Shown here: positions 20,338 through 28,583 of the stretch, one piece after another
Numbering within the stretch: position 1 is the stretch's first letter
Layout of the letters: every line of letters starts with the position of its first letter
Origin: Amycolatopsis mongoliensis
GTDB taxonomy: Bacteria; Actinomycetota; Actinomycetes; Mycobacteriales; Pseudonocardiaceae
Assembly (NCBI RefSeq): GCF_030285665.1
Contig: NZ_CP127295.1
Location: 8,804,001-8,868,000 of the forward strand
Length of the DNA: 64,000 bases
Direction of reading: 5' to 3'
Translations under genes and position numbers: made by a program
The notes under the pieces: model-generated
What the model was told of the DNA's origin: nothing
What the model saw: only the letters and a program-made list of their open reading frames with translations
Databases searched by the model: none

Positions 20338-21524
20338 GCGCCACCTGGTTCGAATCCGTCGCCGAAGCCCAGCGGCGCGCGAAGAAGCGCCTGCCCGCGT
20401 CCGTCTACTCGGCCCTGATCGCCGGCTCCGAGAAGGGGTTGACGCTCAAGGACAACCTCGACGCGTTCGACGAGCTGACCTTCGCCCCGCGCACCGCCGG
20501 GCTGTCCGGCGAACGCGCGCTAGCCACCACCGTGCTCGGCCGCGAGATCGCGCTGCCGGTGCTGATCTCCCCCACCGGCGTGCAGGCGGTGCACCCGGAC
20601 GGCGAGGTCGCCGTCGCCCGGGCCGCCGCCGCGCGCGGCACCGCGATCGGCCTGAGCTCCTTCGCCAGCAAGCCGATCGAAGAGGTCGCCGCCGCCAACC
20701 CGGCCACGTTCTTCCAGGTCTACTGGACAGGCAGCCGCGACGACATCCTCGCCCGGCTGGACCGCGCCCGGCGCGCCGGGGCCGCCGGGCTCATCCTCAC
20801 GCTCGACTGGTCGTTCTCCCACAGCCGCGACTGGGGCAGCCCGCACATCCCCGAGAAGCTCACCTTCCGCGAGCTGCTGCGGTTCGCGCCCGAAGGCCTG
20901 GCCCGCCCGCGGTGGCTGCTGGACTACGCGCGTACCCGCCGCCTGCCCGACCTCGGCGTGCCGAACATGGCCGAGCCCGGGTCGCCCATTCCGACGTTCT
21001 TCGGGGCGTACGGGCAGTGGATGCAGACGCCGCCGCCGTCGTGGGACGACGTGGCCTGGCTGCGCTCGCAGTGGGACGGGCCGTTCCTCCTCAAGGGCGT
21101 CATCCGCGTCGACGAGGCCCGGCGCGCGGTCGACGCGGGGGTCAGCGCGATCTCCGTGTCGAACCACGGCGGCAACAACCTCGACGGCACCCCCGCGACG
21201 ATCCGGGCGCTCCCGGCGATCGCCGATGCCGTCGGCGGTCAGGTGGAAGTCCTGCTCGACGGCGGCATCCGGCGCGGCAGCGACGTCGTCAAGGCACTCG
21301 CCCTCGGCGCCCGGGCCGTCCTCATCGGCCGCGCGTACCTCTGGGGCCTCGCCGCGAACGGCCAGGCGGGCGTCGAGAACGTCCTCGACGTGCTGCGGAC
21401 CGGCATCGACTCGACCCTGCTGGCGCTCGGCCACCGCAGCGTCCACGACCTGAGCCGTGACGACGTCCGGATCCCGGAGACGTTCACCCGCGCCCTGGGT
21501 GCCGGTACCCGCAGCTCAGTGTGA
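20334..21524 (+). CDS. mftD: Mycofactocin FMN dehydrogenase (pre-mycofactocin synthase)
   Basis: An FMN-dependent alpha-hydroxy-acid dehydrogenase family protein of 396 residues. MftD oxidatively deaminates the released dipeptide product to give the redox-active pre-mycofactocin. It shows the N-terminal helix with ALIAGSEKGLT, the FMN-contacting ISPTGVQAV, the lysine strand GPFLLKGVI, the active-site SNHGGNNLDG and the phosphate-binding DGGIRRGSDV. It is the last gene of the operon, overlapping mftF by 4 nt, and its 3' end overlaps the convergent MerR gene by 9 nt. Confidence 0.93.
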   Translation: MSATWFESVAEAQRRAKKRLPASVYSALIAGSEKGLTLKDNLDAFDELTFAPRTAGLSGERALATTVLGREIALPVLISPTGVQAVHPDGEVAVARAAAARGTAIGLSSFASKPIEEVAAANPATFFQVYWTGSRDDILARLDRARRAGAAGLILTLDWSFSHSRDWGSPHIPEKLTFRELLRFAPEGLARPRWLLDYARTRRLPDLGVPNMAEPGSPIPTFFGAYGQWMQTPPPSWDDVAWLRSQWDGPFLLKGVIRVDEARRAVDAGVSAISVSNHGGNNLDGTPATIRALPAIADAVGGQVEVLLDGGIRRGSDVVKALALGARAVLIGRAYLWGLAANGQAGVENVLDVLRTGIDSTLLALGHRSVHDLSRDDVRIPETFTRALGAGTRSSV

Positions 21525-21944
21525 GTGGGCTTCTTCCAGTGTCGCCCCGGCCAGGCGCGCGGCGACGCCGCGGCGGAAGTTCGGGCAGTCGTGGACGTCC
21601 TCGTGCGGGCAGTCCAGGCCGTGCGCGATCGCCGTGCGGGCGGCTTGGGCGCGGGCGATCCGGGCGTCCAGTTCGGCGAGCTTGCGCTGCTGCAGTTCGC
21701 GCCAGGCCGGGGCGGCGGACGTGCGCAGCGCGATCAGCGTCTTGAGTTCGCGGACGGTGAACCCGACGTCGCGCAGGATCAGGATCTCCCCCACCAGCGT
21801 GACAGCCGAAGGCGGGTAGCGCCGCCGGCCGGCGACCCGCTCGGGCGCGGACAACAGGCCCTGATCCTCCCAGTACCGCAGCGCGGAGGTGGCCACGCCG
21901 GTGCGGCGGGCCAGCTCGCCGATCGTCAGCTGCTCCTCGGGCAT
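21516..21944 (-). CDS. MerR family transcriptional regulator
   Basis: A 142-residue regulator with the MerR winged helix at the N-terminus (LTIGELARRTGVATSALRYWEDQGLL, then RRYPPSAV) and a coiled-coil dimer helix. The C-terminal segment has two cysteines (GLDCPHEDVHDCPNF) that may sense metal or redox, but the spacing does not fit the SoxR iron-sulfur motif. It is divergent from a methyltransferase gene, and the gap holds a MerR-type promoter with a 19-bp spacer. Confidence 0.87.
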   Translation of the reverse strand: MPEEQLTIGELARRTGVATSALRYWEDQGLLSAPERVAGRRRYPPSAVTLVGEILILRDVGFTVRELKTLIALRTSAAPAWRELQQRKLAELDARIARAQAARTAIAHGLDCPHEDVHDCPNFRRGVAARLAGATLEEAHSH

Positions 21945-21975
21945 TTGACTTCGAGCGTACTTGAAGCCGTTCACT
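21945..21975 (+). promoter_or_regulatory. MerR-type promoter of the methyltransferase gene
   Basis: TTGACT (21945-21950) and TTCACT (21970-21975) are 19 bp apart, the stretched spacing that MerR activators correct. A dyad, CTTCGAG/CTTGAAG (21949-21955 and 21960-21966), is centred in the spacer. Confidence 0.6.
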
Positions 21976-21981
21976 CTCGAC

Positions 21982-22599
21982 ATGGCTACGACAGGTCTCA
22001 AGCAGCGGATGATCCAGCAGTTCCACCACCCGCGCGGCCTCGGCGGGCGCGTAGCCGGCTGGGTGATGGCGCACCGGGGTTCGAACCGGCGGCGCAACGT
22101 CTGGGTGGTGGACCTGCTGGACGTCCAACCGGCCGACCGGGTGCTCGAAGTCGGGTTCGGTCCCGGGACCGCGATCGGCGAGCTGGCCGCCCGCGCCACC
22201 CGCGGCCGCGTCTACGGCGTCGACCACTCCGCGGTCATGGTGGAGCGGGCGAGCCGGCGCACCCGGGCCGCGGCCGACCGGGTCGAGCTGATCCACGCCT
22301 CGGTGGACCGGCTGCCGTCGTTCGGCGCACCGCTCGACGCCGTCCTCGCCGTGAATTCGTCGGGCTTCTGGCCCGATCCCCCGCAGCGGCTGCGCGAGCT
22401 GCGGGGCCTGCTGCGCCCCGGCGGCCGCATCGCGCTCGCGTCCCAGCCGCGGTGCCCCGGCGCGAATCGGGACACCACGACCAGGGCTGCCCGCGAGCTC
22501 CAGGACCTGCTGACGAAGGCGGGTTTCACCGAGCTGCGGGTCGAGACCCTCGCCCTCGATCCGCCGGTCGCCTGCGTCCTCGGCGTCAACCCCGGCTGA
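21982..22599 (+). CDS. SAM-dependent methyltransferase
   Basis: A 205-residue class I methyltransferase. The SAM site is VLEVGFGPGTAIGEL, followed by GRVYGVDHSAVMVE and the post-II LLRPGGRIALAS. It resembles the small methyltransferases beside MerR genes in actinobacteria, whose substrates are unknown. The ATG at 21982 lies just after the putative -10 box, so the transcript may be nearly leaderless; a TTG at 21961 is the alternative. The 3' end overlaps a decayed amidohydrolase fragment. Confidence 0.82.
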   Translation: MATTGLKQRMIQQFHHPRGLGGRVAGWVMAHRGSNRRRNVWVVDLLDVQPADRVLEVGFGPGTAIGELAARATRGRVYGVDHSAVMVERASRRTRAAADRVELIHASVDRLPSFGAPLDAVLAVNSSGFWPDPPQRLRELRGLLRPGGRIALASQPRCPGANRDTTTRAARELQDLLTKAGFTELRVETLALDPPVACVLGVNPG

Positions 22600-22786
22600 G
22601 CAGCCGGTCGCGCAGCCGGTCCGCGGCCACCAGGTGCGCGCCGACGTCGGCCAGCAGCCGCCTGCGGCGCTTCACCACCCGGCCGGCGACGAGCACGGTG
22701 TCGACGTGCGCGCGGTCCATCTGCTGCGTCACCGTGCCAAACGGGTCGTACACCGGTGCGACCCCGACGCGAACCCCGCCCTCCAC
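22586..22786 (-). pseudogene. Amidohydrolase remnant (C-terminal end only)
   Basis: The reading frame carries the C-terminal end of a cytosine-deaminase/chlorohydrolase type amidohydrolase: VAPVYDPFGTVTQQM, then VDTVLVAGRVVKRRRRLL and a helix. No metal-binding catalytic part is present. Upstream (22790-22887) the plus strand has an unrelated open tail ending at TGA 22887 that was not identified. It is a stub left by a deletion. Confidence 0.6.
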
Positions 22787-22879
22787 CGGTACCTGACCGG
22801 TCCGTCGCGAGCCTGCCCGGCCTCACCCCCGTGGAGACGGCGCCCATCACCGAGACGGTCAAGCGCGCGGGAGCGGCGC

Positions 22880-25144
22880 TCAGGTGACCGTGAAGCTCGC
22901 CGACAGCGTGGCCGCCGAACTGGTGCCCACGTAGACCTCGATCTTCCCCGGCTCGACGCGGAACTTCGCGGCGTTGTCGTAGAAGCCGACGTCGTCCGGG
23001 GTCAGCGTGAACGAAACCGTCTTCGACGCACCCGCCTCCAAGGTCACCCGCTGGAACCCGCGCAGCCGCCGGACGGGCTGCACGATCGTGGCGACCGGAT
23101 CACGCAGGTACAGCTGGACGACCTCGTCGCCCGCGCGGCCGCCCGTGTTCGTCACCCGCGCGCTCACCTGGATCCGGCCGCCGCGGGCCGGCAAACGGGT
23201 GTCGGAAAGCCGGAGGCTGTCGACGCGGAACGTCGTGTACGACAGGCCGTGGCCGAACTCGTAGAGCGGGCTGGTCTCCAGGTCGAGGTACTTCGAGGTG
23301 TACTTGTTGTTCGGATCGGCGGGGCGTCCGGTGTTCTCGTGGTTGTAGTAGATCGGGATCTGGCCGACCGCGCGCGGGAAGCTCACCGGCAGCTTGCCGC
23401 CCGGGTTGACCGTGCCGAACAGGACGTCGGCGACCGCGTGCCCGCCCTGCACGCCCGGCGCCCACGCCTCGAGGATCGCGGGCGCGTTGTCGTGCAGGTA
23501 CGGGATCGTCAGCGGCCGGCCGTTGACCAGCACCACCACGAACGGCTTCCCGGTCTCCTTGATCGCGGCCACCAGCTGCTGCTGCACCCCGGGGAGATCG
23601 ATGTTGCTGCGCGCCGCCGCTTCTCCGCTCATCGCGGCGGTTTCTCCGACCACGACGACGGTGACGTCGGCCGCGCGGGCGGCCTGCTGCGCGGCGGCGA
23701 ACCCGCTGGTGTCGGTCCCGTCGACGGTGCAGCCCGCGGTGTAGGTCACCGTGGCCCCGGGCGCCGCGGCCTTGATCCCGTCGACCACCGTCACCGGCGG
23801 GGTCGTGCCCGCGCCGGTGCCGAGGCCCGCCCAGGTGCCGTTGAGGTCGTAGGTCGCCGCACCGAGCGGGCCGACCACGGCCACCGAGCCGATCGACTTG
23901 GCCAGCGGCAGCACCGGCCCGTCGTTCTTGAGCAGCACCATGCACCGCCCGGCCGCCTGCCGCGACGCGGCGAGCGCGGCCGGCGAAGGCGCCTTCACCT
24001 CACCGGCCTCGTCGACGTACGGGCGTTCGAACAGGCCCAGCTTGACCTTGACCAGCAGGATCCGGCGGACGGCGTCGTCGATCTGGTCGCGGGTGATCCG
24101 GCGCTGGGCCAGCAGCTGCTCCCCGAACTTGACGTAGTTGGTGCTGACCATCTCCATGTCCACCCCGGCCGGCAGCGCGGCCGCCGCGGCGTCCGCCCCG
24201 TCGCCCGCGAGGCCGTGGTTGATCAGTTCCTCGATGCCGGTGTAGTCGCTGACGACGAACCCGCGGAAGCCGTAGGCGCCCTTGAGGACGTCGTGCAGGA
24301 CGTAGCCGTTGCCGTGCGCGGGGACGCCGCTGATCGTGTTGAAGCTGGCCATCACGGTCGCCACGCCGGCCTCGACGCTCGCCTTGAAGGGCGGCAGGTA
24401 GAGGTTGTGCAGCCGCTGCAGCGAAACGTCGACGGTGTTGTAGTCGCGGCCGCCTTCCGCGCCGCCGTAGGCGACGAAGTGCTTGGCGCAGGCGGCGAGG
24501 CGGTCCGGTGAGGAGTAGTCGCCGCCCTGGTAGCCGCGGACCTTGGCCACCGCCATTTGCGAAGCCAGGTAAGGGTCTTCGCCGTTCCCTTCGGCGATGC
24601 GCCCCCAGCGCGGCTCGTGGGTGACGTCCATCATCGGCGCGTAGGTCCAGTGGATGCCGCTGCGCCGGGCCTCCTTCGCGGCGACCGTCGCGTCGGCGGC
24701 CGGCACGCCGGGATCGAAGCTCGCCCCCTGGGCCAGCGGGATCGGGAAGTTCGTGGTGTACCCGTGGATCACGTCGAGGCCGAAGATCAGCGGGATGCGC
24801 AACCGGGTCTGCTCGACCGCGATCTTCTGCAGGGCGTTCAGCTTCGCGGCGCCGACCACGGAGAACACCCCGCCGAGCTGGCCGGTCGCGAGGGCGGTCC
24901 GCGCGATGTCTTCGGTGCCGACCAGCTGCAGCTGACCGAGTTTTTCGGCGAGGGTCATCCGCCGGAGGAGGTCTTCGACCCGCGGGTTGCGCTCCGGCTG
25001 AACGGCCGCGTCCGCGGCGGCGGGCGGGGCGAACGCGGTGGCGACTCCCCCGGCGGCGAGGAGACCGCCGACTCCGGCGAGCAGGCTTCGCCGGTTGACG
25101 CCGTCGGCGGACGGCAAAGCGTTTCGACGCTCGGGCTGTTCCAT
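22880..25144 (-). CDS. Secreted glycoside hydrolase family 3 beta-glucosidase
   Basis: An exported GH3 enzyme of 754 residues. A twin-arginine signal (NRRSLLAG plus hydrophobic stretch to about residue 45) precedes the N-terminal TIM barrel, which has GLDVIHGY, the KHFVAYGGAEGGRDYN substrate loop and the nucleophile Asp in GFVVSDYTGI. Then come the (alpha/beta)6 sandwich (LLKNDGPVLPL) and a C-terminal fibronectin-like domain from about residue 650. The architecture matches BglX-type beta-glucosidases acting on cello-oligosaccharides or related glycosides. It opens a group of secreted hydrolases. Confidence 0.92.
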   Translation of the reverse strand: MEQPERRNALPSADGVNRRSLLAGVGGLLAAGGVATAFAPPAAADAAVQPERNPRVEDLLRRMTLAEKLGQLQLVGTEDIARTALATGQLGGVFSVVGAAKLNALQKIAVEQTRLRIPLIFGLDVIHGYTTNFPIPLAQGASFDPGVPAADATVAAKEARRSGIHWTYAPMMDVTHEPRWGRIAEGNGEDPYLASQMAVAKVRGYQGGDYSSPDRLAACAKHFVAYGGAEGGRDYNTVDVSLQRLHNLYLPPFKASVEAGVATVMASFNTISGVPAHGNGYVLHDVLKGAYGFRGFVVSDYTGIEELINHGLAGDGADAAAAALPAGVDMEMVSTNYVKFGEQLLAQRRITRDQIDDAVRRILLVKVKLGLFERPYVDEAGEVKAPSPAALAASRQAAGRCMVLLKNDGPVLPLAKSIGSVAVVGPLGAATYDLNGTWAGLGTGAGTTPPVTVVDGIKAAAPGATVTYTAGCTVDGTDTSGFAAAQQAARAADVTVVVVGETAAMSGEAAARSNIDLPGVQQQLVAAIKETGKPFVVVLVNGRPLTIPYLHDNAPAILEAWAPGVQGGHAVADVLFGTVNPGGKLPVSFPRAVGQIPIYYNHENTGRPADPNNKYTSKYLDLETSPLYEFGHGLSYTTFRVDSLRLSDTRLPARGGRIQVSARVTNTGGRAGDEVVQLYLRDPVATIVQPVRRLRGFQRVTLEAGASKTVSFTLTPDDVGFYDNAAKFRVEPGKIEVYVGTSSAATLSASFTVT

Positions 25145-25293
25145 GGCGGGGACCCTTTCGCGAGAGAACGAGGGCCGTCAGCATAAGCACGATCGACGCC
25201 CGCCGATCGGTTGGTTTTTCTTTCGCGCGAACGCTTGTGGTCCGGCCCCGGGCGCCCTACGGTCGACTCCGGACCGACTGCGGAGGGGGCGCT

Positions 25294-26715
25294 GTGCGGG
25301 CGTTCGGAGCTGTCCTGGCAAGCACGCTTCTGGCAAGCACCGTCCTGCTGACCGGCGTGACCCCCGCCCTCGCGGACGCGGCCTGGTCGCCGTCCCCGAT
25401 CGCGTGGACGACCTGTCCGGACGACCCGGACAACCCCGGCGTTCCCGACGGCGAGTGCGGCACGCTCCGGGTGCCGCTCGACTGGGACCGGCCGTCGGGG
25501 CCGTCGATCGGCCTCGCGGTCGCCCGGCACCGCGCCACCGACCCCGCCCACCGCCTCGGCGTCCTGCTGGCCGACGCCGGCGGCCCCGGCTCGTCCGGCG
25601 CGGAGATCCCGCTGTCGCCCGGCTACTTCGGCCCGGAGCTGCGGGCCCGGTTCGACGTCGTGGGCTTCGACCTGCGCGGGACCGGCAACAGCGGGTACAT
25701 CGACTGCGAGCTCCCACCCGGCGCGCCGCCCGACAACGAGCCGGCCGACCCGGCGCAGTTCGCCGCGCTGCGCGCGTACAACCGGCAGGTGGTCACGGAC
25801 TGCCGCGCCCGGAACCGGTCGATCTTCGACCACGCCGACACCGCGGCCAATGCCCGCGATCTCGACGCGGTCCGCCGCGCGCTCGGCGAGGACAAGATCA
25901 GCTTCCACGGCGCCTCCTACGGCACGCTGCTCGGCCAGCAGTACGCCGAGCGGTACGGCGACCACGTCCGCGCGATGGTGCTGGACGGCGTGATCGACCA
26001 CAGCGTGGACTTGGCGCACTTCGTCGGCGACCGGGCCGCCGCCGTCGACGAGCTGTTCGGGCAGTTCACCGCGTGGTGCGACCGGACGGCGACCTGCGCG
26101 CTGCACGGCCGGGACGTCCTGGCGACCTGGCGGCAGGCCCAGGTTGCCGCCGATACGATGCCGTTCCCGCACAACTGGCTCCGCGACCAGGTGTACGAGG
26201 ACATGCGGATCCCGGACTGGGACGACGCGGGCCGGGTGATCGCCGACACCGCGGCCGGCAAGTCGCCGATGCGCACCGAGTTCGTCCCCAACTACCCGTC
26301 GATCCGCCTGGCTGTGGTCTGCCAGGACTTCGACTTGCGGATGCCGACTTTCGAGCGGTACTCGGCGATGCACACCTCGGAGCTGCGCCGGTCGCCGATC
26401 ATGCGCGGCAGCACGATCGGCCACGACGAAGCGACCGCGTGCCTCGGCGTCACCGGCCCGCCCGCGAACCCGCCGCACCGGCTGAACATCGCGCGGGCGC
26501 CGCGGATCCTGCTGCTCACCAGCCGCTACGACCCGGCGACGCCGTACGCCTGGGCGGTGAACGTCCACCGCCAGGCGCCGGCGAACACCACGCTGCTGAC
26601 CTACGAAGGCTCGGGGCACGGGGCCTACCGGCGCACCCCGTGCACCCGGGCGGCGGTGGACGGCTACCTGCTGACGCTGAAGACGCCCCACCGCGACTTC
26701 GGCTGTCCGGCCTGA
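25294..26715 (+). CDS. Secreted alpha/beta hydrolase, tripeptidyl aminopeptidase type
   Basis: A 473-residue exported serine peptidase of the SlpD/SlpE-like family. A signal peptide ends near PALADA. The core has LLADAGGPGSSG (oxyanion region), the nucleophile Ser in HGASYGTLLGQQYAERYG, a C-terminal Asp in TSRYDPATPY and His in EGSGHGAYRR, which belong to the TAP-like C-terminal domain. It should remove tripeptides from protein N-termini outside the cell. The GTG at 25294 follows a GGAGGGGG site. It is divergent from the GH3 gene and convergent with a trypsin-like protease. Confidence 0.87.
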   Translation: MRAFGAVLASTLLASTVLLTGVTPALADAAWSPSPIAWTTCPDDPDNPGVPDGECGTLRVPLDWDRPSGPSIGLAVARHRATDPAHRLGVLLADAGGPGSSGAEIPLSPGYFGPELRARFDVVGFDLRGTGNSGYIDCELPPGAPPDNEPADPAQFAALRAYNRQVVTDCRARNRSIFDHADTAANARDLDAVRRALGEDKISFHGASYGTLLGQQYAERYGDHVRAMVLDGVIDHSVDLAHFVGDRAAAVDELFGQFTAWCDRTATCALHGRDVLATWRQAQVAADTMPFPHNWLRDQVYEDMRIPDWDDAGRVIADTAAGKSPMRTEFVPNYPSIRLAVVCQDFDLRMPTFERYSAMHTSELRRSPIMRGSTIGHDEATACLGVTGPPANPPHRLNIARAPRILLLTSRYDPATPYAWAVNVHRQAPANTTLLTYEGSGHGAYRRTPCTRAAVDGYLLTLKTPHRDFGCPA

Positions 26716-26740
26716 GCCACCACCGCCCGGTCCGGCTCAG
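26712..26740. terminator. Possible bidirectional hairpin between two convergent protease genes
   Basis: CTGAGCC (26712-26718) and GGCTCAG (26734-26740) could form a 7-bp stem with a 15-nt loop between the two stop codons. No U-tract is present, so the call is weak. Confidence 0.3.
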
Positions 26741-27528
26741 CCGAGGTGCGAGCTGATCACCGAGTAGTCGGTGCCGACGTTGGTGTACACGCCCGGGAAG
26801 TCCTTGCGGGCACAGCCTTCGCCCCACGAGACGATCCCGGCGAGCTTTCCGTCGACGTAGGCCGGGCCGCCCGAGTCGCCCTGGCAGGAGTCCTTGCCGC
26901 CTTCGGGCACGCCCGCGCAGAACATCGACGCCTTGTCGTACTTCGCCCCGCCGGTGCTGTACTTCTCGGCGCAGGTGGCGTTGTCCACCACCGGCACCGA
27001 CACCTTGAGCAGCGTGTCGGAGACGTCGCCGCCCTCGGACGTCGTGCCCCAGCCGACCACCGTGACGTCCTTGCCCGCCTGGTAGGCCGGGTCATCGGCC
27101 GACTGCACCAGCGTGGCCGGCTCGTAGGGCAGCTCCTTGTCGAGGGTCAGCACGGCGTTGTCGTGCTGCATCCCGCTCATGTCGAAGTCCGGGTTCTGCC
27201 AGACGTCGCTCACGCCGGCCTTCGTGCCCGAGGTGTCGCTGAACTTCGTCTGGCCGCCGATGATCTCCATCTGCGCCGCCTGGACGCCGTCGGTGCAGTG
27301 CGCGGCGGTCAGCACCTTGTTCTTCGCGACCAGGGTGCCGGCGCAGTGCTGCGCGCCGTCGACGTTGAAGATCACGGTGGCCGGGAACTCCTCGATCGTG
27401 GTCGGCGTGCCGCCCACGATCCGCGGATCACCGGCCGACGCACCGGGCGCGGCGACCACGACGACAGCGGCGGCCACGGCGAGGGCCGTCGCGGCCCGCC
27501 GGACCACGGAACGTCCGTCTACCTGCAT
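26737..27528 (-). CDS. Secreted trypsin-like serine protease (S1 family)
   Basis: A 263-residue exported chymotrypsin-fold protease. The signal peptide runs to GASA, a short propeptide follows, and the mature start is IVGG. The catalytic triad is His in LTAAHC, Asp in HDNAVLTL and Ser in GDSGGP. Asp six residues before Ser (KDSCQGDSGG) predicts trypsin specificity for Lys/Arg. Cysteine pairs fit secreted Streptomyces trypsins. The start at 27528 was preferred because AGGGAG lies 6 nt upstream; the ATG at 27534 directly abuts that site. Confidence 0.92.
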   Translation of the reverse strand: MQVDGRSVVRRAATALAVAAAVVVVAAPGASAGDPRIVGGTPTTIEEFPATVIFNVDGAQHCAGTLVAKNKVLTAAHCTDGVQAAQMEIIGGQTKFSDTSGTKAGVSDVWQNPDFDMSGMQHDNAVLTLDKELPYEPATLVQSADDPAYQAGKDVTVVGWGTTSEGGDVSDTLLKVSVPVVDNATCAEKYSTGGAKYDKASMFCAGVPEGGKDSCQGDSGGPAYVDGKLAGIVSWGEGCARKDFPGVYTNVGTDYSVISSHLG

Positions 27529-27696
27529 GAACATCTCCCTTCGTGGACCTGGAGGTGGTACCCGGGAGCAGACCAGACGGGCCGTGACCGCGGTTAGCTA
27601 CGAAAGTCGCTTCCTCACACATTGACGACGATGGTTGGTTTTTGTCCGACCTGAGTGGCGGAGATTCACGGGACGCGGTAGCTCCCGGGTCAATCC

Positions 27697-27725
27697 TTGA
27701 CATGACGCCAACAGGGTCTTACCGT
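27697..27725 (+). promoter_or_regulatory. Probable promoter of the alginate lyase gene
   Basis: A consensus TTGACA (27697-27702) and TACCGT (27720-27725) are spaced exactly 17 bp apart. The 250-bp gap before the lyase gene is less GC-rich than the genes around it. Confidence 0.55.
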
Positions 27726-27742
27726 TTTCCCACGCCGCCGGG

Positions 27743-27754
27743 TTGTCCAGACCA
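27743..27754. promoter_or_regulatory. DasR-like element upstream of the alginate lyase gene
   Basis: TTGTCCAGACCA matches the dre core TGGTCTAGACCA at 10 of 12 positions. It lies about 18 bp after the -10 box, where a repressor would block transcription. DasR is the GntR regulator of amino-sugar and chitin use in Streptomyces. Only one imperfect site was seen. Confidence 0.35.
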
Positions 27755-27778
27755 TTTATCTCGTGAAGGGACACCTCG

Positions 27779-28540
27779 ATGCGCTTGCGTTCCCTGCTCG
27801 TCCTGCTGGCGGTGCCGGCACTGGTCGCCACCGCGTCGCCCGCGGAAGCGGCCGACCCGACCGTGGCCCCGGGCGGCAACTTCGACCTGGGGATCTGGCA
27901 GCTGCAGGAGCCGGTCGGCTCCCCCGGTTCGCCGACGACCATCTCCTCGTCCCGGCTGCAGGGCCCGAACGGCTTCCAGGACAGCTACTTCTACACCGAC
28001 ACCCGGGACGGCGCGATGACGTTCTGGGCGCCGGAAAAGGGCGTCACCACCCCGAACTCGAACTACGCGCGGTCCGAGCTGCGCGAGATGAACCGCGACG
28101 GCTCGGCCGCGAACTGGTCGCTGAGCGGCTCGCACAAGCTGAACGCGACGCTGCGCGTGGTGTCGGTGACGTCGAACGTGTGCGTGGGCCAGGTCCACCT
28201 CGGCACCGGCGGTTCGTCGACGAAGCCGTTGCTGGAGCTGTACTACCGGTCCAGTGGCGACATCGTGCTGGGCACGGAGAACTCCCCCGACGGCGGCCAG
28301 ACGCCGCACACCGTCGGGCACGTTTCGATCGGCAAGACCTGGACCTACACGATCGGCATCTCCGGCGGGAACACCATCGACCTGACGGTCAACGGCAGCA
28401 CGACGCACTACTCGATCCCGTCGTCGTTCAAGGCGTACAAGCAGTACTTCAAGGCGGGCTCGTACAACCAGTCCTCGTCGGACAGCACCACCAAGGGAGC
28501 GCGGGTCGCCTTCTACGGCCTGACCGTCTCCCACGGCTGA
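27779..28540 (+). CDS. Secreted polysaccharide lyase family 7 (alginate lyase)
   Basis: A 253-residue exported enzyme with a signal peptide to about residue 25 (SPAEA). All three PL7 blocks are present: RSELREM, QVHLG and YFKAGSYNQ. These form the active groove that cleaves alginate by beta-elimination. In PL7 the central block is QIH or QVH, a difference linked to guluronate versus mannuronate preference; this one is QVH. It is a single catalytic domain with no binding module. Confidence 0.92.
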   Translation: MRLRSLLVLLAVPALVATASPAEAADPTVAPGGNFDLGIWQLQEPVGSPGSPTTISSSRLQGPNGFQDSYFYTDTRDGAMTFWAPEKGVTTPNSNYARSELREMNRDGSAANWSLSGSHKLNATLRVVSVTSNVCVGQVHLGTGGSSTKPLLELYYRSSGDIVLGTENSPDGGQTPHTVGHVSIGKTWTYTIGISGGNTIDLTVNGSTTHYSIPSSFKAYKQYFKAGSYNQSSSDSTTKGARVAFYGLTVSHG

Positions 28541-28583
28541 CCGGTCCGGCCCGGTGGCCGCCACCACCAGGCCGGCGTCCGGC

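Noticed and set aside
22790..22887. Plus-strand tail ending at TGA 22887 as a gene
   Set aside because: Only about 25 protein-like residues, no start or Shine-Dalgarno sequence, and no family recognised.
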